A stretch of DNA of 64,000 bases from assembly GCF_000745125.1 (NCBI RefSeq), contig NZ_JQNF01000010.1:868001-932000 (forward strand), written 5' to 3'. Below the pieces are notes generated by a model. The model had not been told where the DNA came from. It saw only the letters and a list, made by a program, of their open reading frames with translations, and did not search any database. Position numbers and translations under genes: made by a program. Shown here piece after piece: positions 55,807 through 64,000 of this stretch. Every line of letters begins with the position of its first letter. The first letter of the stretch is position 1. The stretch is from Carnobacterium jeotgali MS3. Lineage in GTDB: Bacteria > Bacillota > Bacilli > Lactobacillales > Carnobacteriaceae.

Positions 55807-56907
55807 ATGAAAATCTTTCTAGTATATGGAGGAAAGAGTGCAGAACACGATATTTCAATTCTGACTGCCTTTTCTATTATTAAAGAAGTATATTATGATT
55901 ACTATGAAGTGCAACCTATATATATTACAAGAAGTGGTCAATGGATAAAAGGTGCAATTGTTAAACAAGCAAGCGATATTGTGGCTTCAGATGCCTTAAA
56001 ATTAGCTGTTTCGGATAACGTACAATTTGCAGTTGATGACAATCAACAATCGCAAGGTATGATTATCCAACCTTCTGATTTAAAAGAAGAAGATGCTGTT
56101 ATTTTTCCAGTTTTACATGGACCTAATGGAGAAGATGGAACAGTTCAAGGGTTATTTGAAGTTATCAGTATGCCTTATGTAGGCGCTGGTGTCTTAGCAA
56201 GTGCTTGCGGTATGGATAAAATTATTAGTAAGCAACTCTTTCAACAAGCTGGTTTACCACAAGTCCCTTATGTGCCAGTAAGAAAAGCTGAATGGCTAAA
56301 TGATAAGGAAATTGTTTTCAAACAATGCGAAGGTACTTTATTTTATCCAATGTATATAAAACCGGCAAATCTTGGATCAAGTGTTGGAATCAGCAAAGCC
56401 GAAAACCGTGATGAATTAATTGCCGCAATTGAATTAGCTTTGCGTTATGACCGGAGAGTTGTTGTTGAGCAAGGAATTGAAGCTAGAGAAATTGAAGTCG
56501 CTGTTTTAGGAAATGACGATATTCATATTTCAGTTCCTGGAGAATTAGTGAAAAGCGTTGACTTTTATGACTATGAATCGAAATACATCAACAATGACGT
56601 AGTGCTACAAATACCTGCATTAATTTCTGAGGATGTTAATGCGCGTTTGCGCGAATACGCAGTACGTGCTTTCCAAGCGCTAGATGGAAGTGGCTTGAGT
56701 CGGTGTGATTTCTTTTTAACAAGCAATGATGAAGTATTTATCAATGAAGTAAATACTATGCCAGGTTTTACGCAATTTAGTATGTATCCTACTTTATGGA
56801 AAAATACTGGATTAAATTACGGTGATTTAGTTGAGGAATTGATTCAATTAGCTTTAAGAAGACATCAAGAACGACTGTCTTTTCAAAATGAAAATCATGA
56901 GCAATAA
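55807..56907 (+). CDS. ddl: D-alanine--D-alanine ligase
   Basis: The 366-residue ATP-grasp enzyme makes the peptidoglycan dipeptide D-Ala-D-Ala. Diagnostic: YGGKSAEHDISILTA, HGPNGEDGTVQGL, YIKPANLGSSVGISK, EVNTMPGFTQFSMYP. A Tyr-type active-site loop (FYDYESKYI) fits a D-Ala (vancomycin-sensitive) ligase rather than D-Lac. GGAGGA ribosome site. Confidence 0.95.
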   Translation: MKIFLVYGGKSAEHDISILTAFSIIKEVYYDYYEVQPIYITRSGQWIKGAIVKQASDIVASDALKLAVSDNVQFAVDDNQQSQGMIIQPSDLKEEDAVIFPVLHGPNGEDGTVQGLFEVISMPYVGAGVLASACGMDKIISKQLFQQAGLPQVPYVPVRKAEWLNDKEIVFKQCEGTLFYPMYIKPANLGSSVGISKAENRDELIAAIELALRYDRRVVVEQGIEAREIEVAVLGNDDIHISVPGELVKSVDFYDYESKYINNDVVLQIPALISEDVNARLREYAVRAFQALDGSGLSRCDFFLTSNDEVFINEVNTMPGFTQFSMYPTLWKNTGLNYGDLVEELIQLALRRHQERLSFQNENHEQ

Positions 56908-56918
56908 AACTTGTTGCT

Positions 56919-56961
56919 AGAAATAGAGGCTGGGATACGTTTTCCGGTCTCTATTTCTTTC
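56919..56961 (+). terminator. Terminator after ddl
   Basis: Stem AGAAATAGAG/CTCTATTTCT (56919-56928 with 56949-56958) extended by an inner CTGG/CCGG pairing. Confidence 0.7.
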
Positions 56962-57009
56962 AAAACAGATAGTGTTCAGTGATTTATTAAACTTAAAAGG
57001 AGCGTAATT

Positions 57010-58398
57010 ATGATTTCTTTAACGATAAAAGAAATTGCAGCAGCAGTTGGAGCGTTAAATGATACCAGCATGTGGTCTGATCAAGAAATAATTTCAGTTG
57101 ATTTTGATACTCGGAAATTAGTAAAAGAATCGTTATTTGTGCCATTAATAGGAAATAATGATGGACATCAGTTTATTTTAAAAGCCATTGAAAATGGAGC
57201 TAGAGCTTCTCTATGGAGTAAATCATTAAAAGATTTGCCGTTTGAAGTGGCAGCTGATTTTCCTGTCATTCAAGTGGAAGATACATTAAAAGCTTTACAA
57301 GATTTGGCTAAATTTTATTTAACTAAAGTCAATCCAAAAGTTGTTGGAATTACAGGAAGCAACGGAAAAACGACTACAAAAGATATGACGGATGCAGTAT
57401 TATCTAGTCAATATCGGGTGCATAAAACACAAGGAAACTTTAATAACCACATAGGTCTTCCAATAACGATTCTTGAAATGCCGATAGATACTGAAGTAGT
57501 TATTTTAGAAATGGGAATGAATCATGCTGGAGAAATTAAAGTGTTATCAGATCTAGCGGAGCCAGATGTAGCTATTATAACCATGATTGGTGAGTCACAT
57601 ATTGAGTTTTTTGGATCGAGAGCGGGTATCGCGGATGCCAAAATGGAAATTAGTTCAGGCTTGAAAGAGAATGGTGTATTAATTTATCCAGGTGAAGAAC
57701 CGTTACTGCAAGAAAGAGTCACTTTTTTGACAGATAAACAATTAAAAACATTTGGAACAGCTGCTGAAAATGATTTATACCCATTAAATATAGATGCACA
57801 AATGAATCAAACTAGTTTTACGACAAATGAAACCCCTGATATGACGATAAGTTTGCCTGTATTAGGAACGTACAATGTAAACAATGCATTGGCCGCATTG
57901 ATGGCAGGAATAGTTTTAGGTGTACCTATCCAAAAATCAGCTCCAAAACTTGCCAAATTTCAGTTAACTAAAAATAGAACGGAATGGTTGGTTGGAATAA
58001 ATGGGAGTCGTATTTTAAATGATGCTTACAATGCGAATCCCACTGCTATGAAAGCTGTGTTAGATAATTTTAGTACTTTTGAAAACGAAGGTAAGAAAAT
58101 TGTGATTTTAGGTGATATGTTAGAATTGGGAGAGCATTCTTCAGAGTTGCACTTAAGCATTAAGGAGTCTCTAAATCCAAACCAAATCAAAAAGGTTATT
58201 CTTTACGGTGAGGAAATGAGTGTACTTTATGAATCTTTACAAGAAACGTTCGCAAACGACAACCTTTTTTACTTTACTGGTGACAAAGAACCGCTGATTC
58301 AACTGGCAAAAGAACAAATCGAGCCTGGAGATTACGTGCTCATAAAATCAAGTTTAGGTACAGATTTACTTTCTGTTGTAAGGGCACTACAAGATTAA
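57010..58398 (+). CDS. murF: UDP-MurNAc-tripeptide--D-alanyl-D-alanine ligase
   Basis: The 462-residue Mur ligase attaches the D-Ala-D-Ala made by the preceding gene's product. P-loop GITGSNGKTTTKD near 117, EMGMNHAGEI and the NDAYNANPTAMKA motif are typical. AAAAGGAG ribosome site. Confidence 0.96.
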   Translation: MISLTIKEIAAAVGALNDTSMWSDQEIISVDFDTRKLVKESLFVPLIGNNDGHQFILKAIENGARASLWSKSLKDLPFEVAADFPVIQVEDTLKALQDLAKFYLTKVNPKVVGITGSNGKTTTKDMTDAVLSSQYRVHKTQGNFNNHIGLPITILEMPIDTEVVILEMGMNHAGEIKVLSDLAEPDVAIITMIGESHIEFFGSRAGIADAKMEISSGLKENGVLIYPGEEPLLQERVTFLTDKQLKTFGTAAENDLYPLNIDAQMNQTSFTTNETPDMTISLPVLGTYNVNNALAALMAGIVLGVPIQKSAPKLAKFQLTKNRTEWLVGINGSRILNDAYNANPTAMKAVLDNFSTFENEGKKIVILGDMLELGEHSSELHLSIKESLNPNQIKKVILYGEEMSVLYESLQETFANDNLFYFTGDKEPLIQLAKEQIEPGDYVLIKSSLGTDLLSVVRALQD

Positions 58399-58484
58399 TA
58401 TAAAAATATGTCTAAAGACTGAGTGACTAATCAGAAAAAATTGCTATACTATTACAAACGAATAAATTAGGAGGTTTAATTAGC

Positions 58485-59195
58485 ATGAATACACCTAGAA
58501 GAGAAGTTTCTAATCAAGCAGTAGATACAACAAGTTTGTCTAAATTTTTTGCTTCAATATATATTTATATGACATTAGGTTTATCAATAACAGGTATAAC
58601 TGCTTTTTATGCATCGCAAAGTTCATTTATCTTGAACTTGGTATTTGGTACTCGATTCGGAATGTTAGCTTTTTTTATTGCTGAGATAGCGTTAGTTATG
58701 AAGTTAGCTTCGAATGGGGCTAAGTTAAGATCGGCAAGTGCGTCAATCATTGGTTTTATTGCCTTTGCAGTTATCAATGGAATTACACTATCTTCTATTT
58801 TCCTAATGTATGATCTAGGGAGCATTGGGGCTGCATTTATCTCCACAGCTGCATCTTTTGCAGGTATGAGTTTAGTCGGGTTTACAACTAAAAAAGATTT
58901 AACAACTTTAGGAGGACAATTAAGAGGTGCGTTAATCGGTTTGATTATTGCTATGTTAGTGAATGGTTTCTTCCTGAAAAGTGGCCCAGCTGATATGGTG
59001 TTATCCTTTATTACTGTTGTCATCTTTATCGGCTTTACAGCTTATGATACCCAAAAATTAAAAGATCTTTATACGCGCTATTCAGGCGAACAAAATTTAG
59101 GTGCGTTAGCTATTAGTGGAGCATTGAGTTTGTATCTAGACTTTATTAATATCTTTATTGGATTGTTACGTATTTTTGGTGGCGGAAGAGATTAA
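58485..59195 (+). CDS. Bax inhibitor-1/YetJ-family membrane protein
   Basis: A seven-helix protein of 236 residues of the TMBIM family. YetJ of Bacillus is a pH-dependent Ca2+ leak channel whose gate is a pair of aspartates; FTAYDTQKLKDLY and LSLYLDFINIF carry the equivalent Asp residues. Ribosome site AGGAGG. Confidence 0.9.
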   Translation: MNTPRREVSNQAVDTTSLSKFFASIYIYMTLGLSITGITAFYASQSSFILNLVFGTRFGMLAFFIAEIALVMKLASNGAKLRSASASIIGFIAFAVINGITLSSIFLMYDLGSIGAAFISTAASFAGMSLVGFTTKKDLTTLGGQLRGALIGLIIAMLVNGFFLKSGPADMVLSFITVVIFIGFTAYDTQKLKDLYTRYSGEQNLGALAISGALSLYLDFINIFIGLLRIFGGGRD

Positions 59196-59683
59196 TGATA
59201 GACCGCTTCAAGTAGTTAAAAGAAACTAAAAGAGAGGTGAAAAACCTTTTTTTAGTTTCTTTTTTTGTAGAGAGTTCTATCAAAGATTATGTCAATAAGA
59301 TGAGCAAAAAGATTGTGAAAGCGCAGACTAAAGCAAGTGAACTCATAGAATCGAAAGAAAAAGCTTAAAGGAAACGTGTTCATAAAAACAATAGGCCAAA
59401 TCAATTGATAAACAAAAATATACATGATAGAATGGTTTAGATTGAAGAATAATCTTTAATAAAAAATGAAGCCATCGAGGGTTTTGTGAAACTAGATAAG
59501 CAGATAAACTTGGAAAAAATTCAAGTTTTTTATATGAAATGAAAAACTTGGTGTACATTCGACCGAACGAACATCGAGTTTTTATATGGAGTTACAGCAA
59601 ACAGGTGCATTGATTAAACTAATGAAGGTGCCTGTATTTCGCAAAAATCTCTCTTTAAGGTTTTAAAATTGGGAGGAAATATA
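59196..59683 (+). other. Terminator and long leader of cshA
   Basis: A terminator for the previous gene lies at 59218-59266 (13-bp stem AAAAGAAACTAAA/TTTAGTTTCTTTT). The remaining 400 bases to cshA hold no gene. ACAGGTGC...GTGCCTGT near 59599-59634 may fold as a hairpin in a long 5' leader, as is common for cold-induced helicase mRNAs. Confidence 0.55.
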
Positions 59684-61267
59684 TTGAAATTTTCAGAATT
59701 AGGATTAGCACCTGAATTATTAAAATCAGTAGAACGTTTAGGATTTGAGGAAGCAACACCAATCCAAGGACAAACGATTCCACTAGCACTTGAAGGAAAA
59801 GACGTTATTGGGCAAGCACAAACAGGAACAGGGAAAACGGCAGCATTTGGTTTACCAATGTTACAAAAAATTGATGTAAACAACCGTAATGTACAAGGAT
59901 TAGTTATTGCACCAACTCGTGAATTAGCTATCCAAACACAAGAAGAATTATTCCGTTTAAGCCGCGATAAAAAAGTCCGTGTTCAAGTAGTTTATGGTGG
60001 AGCTGATATCAGTCGCCAAATCCGTGCTTTAAAAGATGCACCACACATTGTTGTTGGTACACCAGGTCGTTTATTAGACCATATCAAACGTAAAACGTTG
60101 AAATTAGGACATGTTGAAACACTAGTTTTAGATGAAGCGGATGAAATGTTGAATATGGGATTCATCGATGACATTGAAACAATCATTCATGAAGTTCCAG
60201 CTGAACGTCAAACATTGTTATTCTCTGCTACAATGCCACCAGCTATCAAACGCATTGGTGTAAGATTTATGAAAGAACCTGAACATGTTCAAATCAAAGC
60301 AACTACAATGTCAGATAGTTTAATTGAACAATTTTTTGTACGTTGTAAAGACTTCGAAAAATTTGATATTATGACTCGTTTATTTGATGTTCAAACACCA
60401 GAATTAACAATTATTTTTGGTCGTACAAAACGTCGTGTAGATGAATTAGCTCGTGGATTAGAAGCTCGCGGATACCGCGCAGAAGGAATCCATGGCGACC
60501 TTTCTCAACAAAAACGTATGAGCGTTTTAAAAGCTTTTAAAACAGGTAAATTAGATGTTTTAGTAGCAACTGACGTAGCAGCTCGTGGATTAGATATTTC
60601 CGGAGTTACACACGTATATAACTATGATATTCCTCAAGATCCAGAAAGCTATGTTCACCGTATTGGACGTACTGGTCGTGCAGGAAAAGAGGGTGTTTCT
60701 GTAACATTTATTACACCTAATGAAATGGGATATTTACGTGTTATTGAAGACTTAACTAAAAAAGCAATGACACCATTGCGTCCACCAACAAATGCTGAAG
60801 CTTTTGAAGGACAAATTAAAGCGTCAATTGACGAAGTAGGTTCTATTGTTGATGCTAATGGCTTGGATCGTTATGAAAAAGCTGCTGCACAATTATTAGA
60901 AACTTATACAGCTGAAGATCTTGCTGCTGCATTCTTGAAGAGTGTAACAAAAGATGCTGATGAAGTTCCAGTTAAAATTACTCCAGAGCGTCCATTACCT
61001 GGTCGTAAAGGCGGAAGTCATGGCGGCGGAAGCAATCGTGGCGGAAGTAGCAGTAAAGGTGGATACCGTGGCGGAAGTAGCCGTAGTGGAAAACCTTCTG
61101 AACGTCGTGGTGGCGGTAACGCAAGCTCAAGTGCAGGCGGAAAATGGAATAAAGATTCAAAACGTAGCGGAAGCGACAGCCGTCGTAAAGACAGTCGTGG
61201 AAAGTCTACTGATAACCGTCGTAATGCAGGCGGAGAACGTAAATTTACTATTCGTGATAAAGACTAA
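59684..61267 (+). CDS. cshA: DEAD-box RNA helicase
   Basis: The 527-residue helicase has Q motif ATPIQ, motif I AQTGTGKT, Ia [27 protein letters not shown], and a C-terminal Gly/Ser/Arg-rich tail (about 445-527) typical of CshA, the ribosome-assembly and RNA-decay helicase of Firmicutes. TTG 59684 is chosen: GGGAGG is 7 bases upstream and the protein then starts [13 protein letters not shown]. Confidence 0.94.
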   Translation: MKFSELGLAPELLKSVERLGFEEATPIQGQTIPLALEGKDVIGQAQTGTGKTAAFGLPMLQKIDVNNRNVQGLVIAPTRELAIQTQEELFRLSRDKKVRVQVVYGGADISRQIRALKDAPHIVVGTPGRLLDHIKRKTLKLGHVETLVLDEADEMLNMGFIDDIETIIHEVPAERQTLLFSATMPPAIKRIGVRFMKEPEHVQIKATTMSDSLIEQFFVRCKDFEKFDIMTRLFDVQTPELTIIFGRTKRRVDELARGLEARGYRAEGIHGDLSQQKRMSVLKAFKTGKLDVLVATDVAARGLDISGVTHVYNYDIPQDPESYVHRIGRTGRAGKEGVSVTFITPNEMGYLRVIEDLTKKAMTPLRPPTNAEAFEGQIKASIDEVGSIVDANGLDRYEKAAAQLLETYTAEDLAAAFLKSVTKDADEVPVKITPERPLPGRKGGSHGGGSNRGGSSSKGGYRGGSSRSGKPSERRGGGNASSSAGGKWNKDSKRSGSDSRRKDSRGKSTDNRRNAGGERKFTIRDKD

Positions 61268-61271
61268 ATTA

Positions 61272-61310
61272 GTTAAAAAAGATCAAGACAATTGTCTTGG
61301 TCTTTTTTGT
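61272..61310 (+). terminator. Terminator of cshA
   Basis: A 15-bp stem (61275-61289 with 61294-61308, one G-T pair) with T-run. Confidence 0.9.
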
Positions 61311-61512
61311 TTTTTCTACTACCTACTATTTGAGACTTAAATACACCGCTGAGCTACAAGCAAACCTATTCCTCTCGAATGGTAAGTATGAACTAAATTC
61401 GTCTATTCACACTAAGAATTATAGAGTCTGTAAAAAAATGAGTATTTGATTTAAAATAGATCATTAGCAAGTGGAAATAATTACCTTTTACAAGTGACAC
61501 AATAAATATTGT

Positions 61513-61541
61513 TTGATAAGATTAGCTTAATATTATAGAAT
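61513..61541 (+). promoter_or_regulatory. Promoter of acpS
   Basis: TTGATA (61513-61518) and TAGAAT (61536-61541) spaced 17 bases. The 200 bases before it, back to the cshA terminator, show no gene. Confidence 0.6.
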
Positions 61542-61592
61542 ATAACTTACGTGAGTAAGAAAATTGATAAAGGCATAAAAGAGGTGTGTAAC

Positions 61593-61943
61593 ATGATCGT
61601 AGGTATCGGGTTAGATATAGCAGAAATCACTCGTATAAAGGAAGCTTATTTAAAAAGAGAAACTTTTTCTAGCCGAGTACTTACTCCAGCAGAAATGGAA
61701 ATTTTTTCTAGGCTAAAAGGTAATCGTCAAATGGAGTTTTTAGCTGGGAGATATGCAGCGAAAGAAGCTTTTTCAAAGGCGATGGGAACAGGAATTGGGA
61801 AGTTGGGTTTTCAAGATATTGAAATAATACCAGATAATTATGGTAAACCTGTAGTTGAAAAATGTCCTTTTCAAGGAAATGTATTTCTTTCCATTACTCA
61901 CACAGATACAATTGTTGCCGCACAAATTATTTTAGAAAAATAG
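61593..61943 (+). CDS. acpS: Holo-[acyl-carrier-protein] synthase
   Basis: The 116-residue phosphopantetheinyl transferase activates acyl carrier protein. VGIGLDIAEITRI holds the Mg2+ Asp, and RYAAKEAFSKAMGTGIG is the second motif. ATG 61593 follows GAGGTG; upstream in-frame starts would add a foreign N terminus. An alanine racemase gene, common after acpS, is absent here. Confidence 0.94.
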   Translation: MIVGIGLDIAEITRIKEAYLKRETFSSRVLTPAEMEIFSRLKGNRQMEFLAGRYAAKEAFSKAMGTGIGKLGFQDIEIIPDNYGKPVVEKCPFQGNVFLSITHTDTIVAAQIILEK

Positions 61944-62237
61944 AAAAGGGGAAACGAGGAAACGAAGCAACCGTTTAATAGGGATTTCGTCATACATATA
62001 ATTGTTTTAAAGTTTTTAAGTGGAAATTTAATTGGAGTAATTCCAGTTAGAAAACAATGAAATAGGTTAGTTAACGCCTTAAGGTACCTAAAGATAAAAT
62101 CAGATTTGTCTATAAAGTGAAATTTGATTTTTTATTAAGGTTGCGGTTTCAATGATTATCATTTCATGTTACCATGTTCTTGAAGTGAATCCTTTTTATG
62201 GGGTATGAAAAGGTAATCTTTTAGGAGGTATGGGGTA

Positions 62238-62486
62238 ATGGATGAAAATGATAACATAATGAAAGTTAATTTAGCGCCAGGAGTATACAAAGTAGTTAAA
62301 GAATATTGCTCTATTGCAAATATTGATGAAAATGAATTTGTTAATTCGGTTATGAATTATTTTTTAGAAGAGAATTTAATAGTCTATGATACCATGCGTA
62401 AAGGATATGCAGAGATGTCTCGTATCAATCTTGATATTTGTGATGAATTTGAAGTTTGTGAAAAAGAGGTCGGTGCCCAATTCTAA
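62238..62486 (+). CDS. mazE: MazE/EndoAI-like antitoxin
   Basis: The 82-residue antitoxin has an N-terminal ribbon-helix-helix-like region (IMKVNLAPGVYKVVKEYC) for autoregulation and a C-terminal toxin-binding tail whose MRKGYAEMSRINLDICDE matches Bacillus EndoAI. AGGAGG ribosome site. It lies 27 bases from mazF. Confidence 0.88.
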   Translation: MDENDNIMKVNLAPGVYKVVKEYCSIANIDENEFVNSVMNYFLEENLIVYDTMRKGYAEMSRINLDICDEFEVCEKEVGAQF

Positions 62487-62513
62487 CCAGGTGTTATAAG
62501 GAGGAAAATACCT

Positions 62514-62864
62514 ATGGTAAGACGGGGAGAGATTTATTACGCTGATTTATCGCCAGTTGTAGGTTCGGAACAGGGTGGGATGCGACCAGTTTTGATTATT
62601 CAAAATAATGTAGGCAACCATTACAGTCCAACCGTTATTATCGCAGCAATAACAGCTAAAATCCAAAAGGCAAAGATGCCTACCCATGTTGAGATATCAG
62701 CAGAAGAGTATAATCTTGAAAAAAATTCTGTTGTCTTATTAGAACAAATAAGAACAATTGATAAACAACGATTACGTGAAAAAGTGACTCAATTAGACTT
62801 TAAAATGATGAAAAAAATTGATGATGCCTTGGCGATAAGTGTTGGATTATCAGGTCAGGTGTAA
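62514..62864 (+). CDS. mazF: MazF/EndoA endoribonuclease toxin
   Basis: The 116-residue mRNA interferase, EndoA type. [29 protein letters not shown] and [13 protein letters not shown] are diagnostic. It cuts mRNA at short sites (UACAU in Bacillus EndoA; site here unknown). AAGGAGG ribosome site; sigma-B genes that follow in Bacillus are absent. Confidence 0.95.
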   Translation: MVRRGEIYYADLSPVVGSEQGGMRPVLIIQNNVGNHYSPTVIIAAITAKIQKAKMPTHVEISAEEYNLEKNSVVLLEQIRTIDKQRLREKVTQLDFKMMKKIDDALAISVGLSGQV

Positions 62865-62879
62865 AAAAATAAATAATAT

Positions 62880-62914
62880 GTGGCATTCGTGAATGAACGA
62901 ATGCTTTTTTTTTA
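62880..62914 (+). terminator. Terminator of mazEF
   Basis: Stem GCATTCGT/ACGAATGC (62883-62890 with 62897-62904) with T-run. Confidence 0.88.
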
Positions 62915-62929
62915 CTTTTTTCAAACAAA

Positions 62930-62958
62930 TTGAAAAACTAAGTGTTAAGTGGTATGCT
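62930..62958 (+). promoter_or_regulatory. Promoter of queT
   Basis: TTGAAA (62930-62935) and TATGCT (62953-62958) spaced 17 bases, immediately before the preQ1 riboswitch. Confidence 0.75.
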
Positions 62959-62973
62959 ATGAAGGTTGTAAAA

Positions 62974-63013
62974 ACGTGGTTCGTTGACCATCCCACGAAA
63001 AAAAACTAGGAGG
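62974..63013 (+). promoter_or_regulatory. PreQ1-I riboswitch
   Basis: Stem CGTGG/CCCACG with loop TTCGTTGACCAT, then an A-rich strand AAAAAAAACTAG running into AGGAGG. This is the class I preQ1 layout; ligand binding would fold the A-rich strand into the stem and mask the ribosome site, blocking translation of queT. Confidence 0.88.
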
Positions 63014-63019
63014 AATAAA

Positions 63020-63511
63020 ATGAAAATTAAAAGTTTAGTAATAAACGCAGTAGTTGCAGCGCTATACGTGGCGATTACTGCGTCATTAGCCTTTACGTCT
63101 TTTGGTGCAATTCAATTTCGCGTCGCGGAAATGTTGAATCATTTAGCCGTATTTAATAAAAAATACATTATAGGGATAGTTGGTGGAGTTTTGATATCCA
63201 ATCTTATTTTTTCACCTATGGTTATTTATGACTTAGTATTTGGTGTTGCGCACACACTGATTTCACTGCTTATCATGAGTGGACTAACGAGAAGGATAAC
63301 GAACGTTTGGGTAAAAATGAGTGTAAATACAATTGTTTTCACTATTGGCTCAGCGCTAATAGCATGGGAATTATATCTAGCGTTGCAATTGCCGTTTTGG
63401 TTTAGCTACTTAACTGTTGCGATTGGAGAACTGGTTGTAATGGGGATTGGTATGCCAGTTATGATCTATATTGATAAAAAAATTCATTTTAATGAAAGAA
63501 TAGAAAGATAG
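63020..63511 (+). CDS. queT: Queuosine precursor ECF transporter S component
   Basis: The 163-residue membrane protein is the QueT S component that captures preQ1/queuosine precursors for tRNA modification, working with the EcfAA'T module encoded elsewhere. SLAFTSFGAIQFRVAEMLNHLAVF is typical. ATG 63020 follows AGGAGG, part of the riboswitch. Confidence 0.92.
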   Translation: MKIKSLVINAVVAALYVAITASLAFTSFGAIQFRVAEMLNHLAVFNKKYIIGIVGGVLISNLIFSPMVIYDLVFGVAHTLISLLIMSGLTRRITNVWVKMSVNTIVFTIGSALIAWELYLALQLPFWFSYLTVAIGELVVMGIGMPVMIYIDKKIHFNERIER

Positions 63512-63546
63512 AAAAAAGCTAAATGCATCAGCATTTAGCTTTTTTT
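63512..63546. terminator. Bidirectional terminator of queT and the CBS gene
   Basis: A perfect 15-bp stem (63512-63526 with 63531-63545) with T-runs on both sides. Confidence 0.9.
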
Positions 63547-63560
63547 AACGAATAAACGGC

Positions 63561-64000
63561 TTAACCAATATTCTTTAAATCTTCTATTTCAACAACACGA
63601 AAGCCTCGTTTGCTTAGAGAAGCAGATAATTGCTTAACGACATCTTTTGTAACGCCAGACTCTAAAGTGATCATAGTGCGACGAACTAATTCATCTTGTT
63701 CAACGTCTAATGTGATACAACTTGAAATAGAACAATAGCGACTAATGATTTTTGTCATATTTGCTAAATCGCCTTTTAGACCAGTTGAAGCAATGGTTAA
63801 TACATAGCTACCTGTGTTAACATTCCATGATTGTTGCAACATATTTAGTAATGAACTATGGGTTAAAATTCCGTAAAAGCGATTATCATCATCTAGTACA
63901 GAAATATAAGGCAATTCTTTAATTGAGAAAAAGACTTTAAAGAAGGATGCGTTTATAGAAATGAATTTTGTAGCATTTTTTAATAAATGCGTCACTGGTA
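63561..64000 (-). CDS. CBS-domain protein with ACT-like C terminus, partial
   Basis: The frame is still open at the window edge, so the N terminus is missing. The visible part begins inside a CBS domain (PYISVLDDDNRFYGILTHSSLL), then has an ACT-like segment (SYVLTIASTGLKGDLANMTKIIS...). Firmicute proteins of this build bind nucleotides such as c-di-AMP or AMP; the ligand here is unknown. Confidence 0.7.
   Translation of the reverse strand, partial: PVTHLLKNATKFISINASFFKVFFSIKELPYISVLDDDNRFYGILTHSSLLNMLQQSWNVNTGSYVLTIASTGLKGDLANMTKIISRYCSISSCITLDVEQDELVRRTMITLESGVTKDVVKQLSASLSKRGFRVVEIEDLKNIG

Noticed and set aside
60954-61340. Second frame of 128 codons within the end of cshA
   Set aside because: It is the shadow of the Gly/Arg-rich cshA tail and crosses its terminator.

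Overview
The window is a low-GC, densely coded bacterial chromosome segment of the Lactobacillales type. The order SRP RNA-dnaX-ebfC-recR-tmk-darA-holB-yabA-trmN6-rsmI, the LipL/YwfO-like pair, class II fructose-bisphosphate aldolase, the second MurA with rho and L31 type B, ddl-murF, and acpS next to mazEF all fit this order. No sporulation operon is present apart from one SpoIIM-like membrane protein. A Carnobacteriaceae member, probably Carnobacterium, is my best guess; it rests on recalled gene content, not on a search. No rRNA, tRNA, CRISPR array, insertion sequence or prophage was seen.

Layout. 0-3.3 kb: a polysaccharide deacetylase and a nitrate/taurine/thiamine-precursor-type binding lipoprotein converge on the permease and ATPase of the same transporter class. 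3.5-4.6 kb: an adenosine/adenine deaminase. 4.7-15.3 kb: the replication/repair/RNA-modification block. 15.4-20.3 kb: MscL, a lipoprotein, a FAD amino-acid oxidase-like enzyme and proBA. 20.6-24.9 kb: a Ca2+-type P-ATPase, a noncoding stretch that appears to carry two tandem C-rich small RNAs, a DJ-1/PfpI protein and methylglyoxal synthase. 25-27.6 kb: a B12-dependent ribonucleotide reductase behind two NrdR-like boxes. 27.7-32.3 kb: a methionine-uptake operon (metNIQ plus an M20 amidohydrolase) behind two consecutive Met T-boxes. 32.4-33.1 kb: a folate transporter with a THF riboswitch.

33.1-42.6 kb is an AT-rich accessory stretch. It holds many small membrane proteins, an unusual OppB/C-like permease pair without ATPase or binding protein, and several gene remnants. 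One of these is a lipoprotein broken by more than one frameshift.

42.6-64 kb returns to core genes: Nudix, Ohr, tautomerase, the LipL-like/HD/HAD operon, rpoE, pyrG with a CTP-sensing-type attenuator, fba, murA2-rho-rpmE2, ddl, murF, a Bax-inhibitor-like protein, cshA, acpS, mazEF, queT with a preQ1-I riboswitch, and a CBS-domain gene cut by the window edge.

RNA-level control stands out: tandem T-boxes, THF and preQ1 riboswitches, the pyrG attenuator, a possible proB leader terminator and two putative sRNAs. The tandem sRNA locus (23.44-23.74 kb) is the best candidate for something undescribed.
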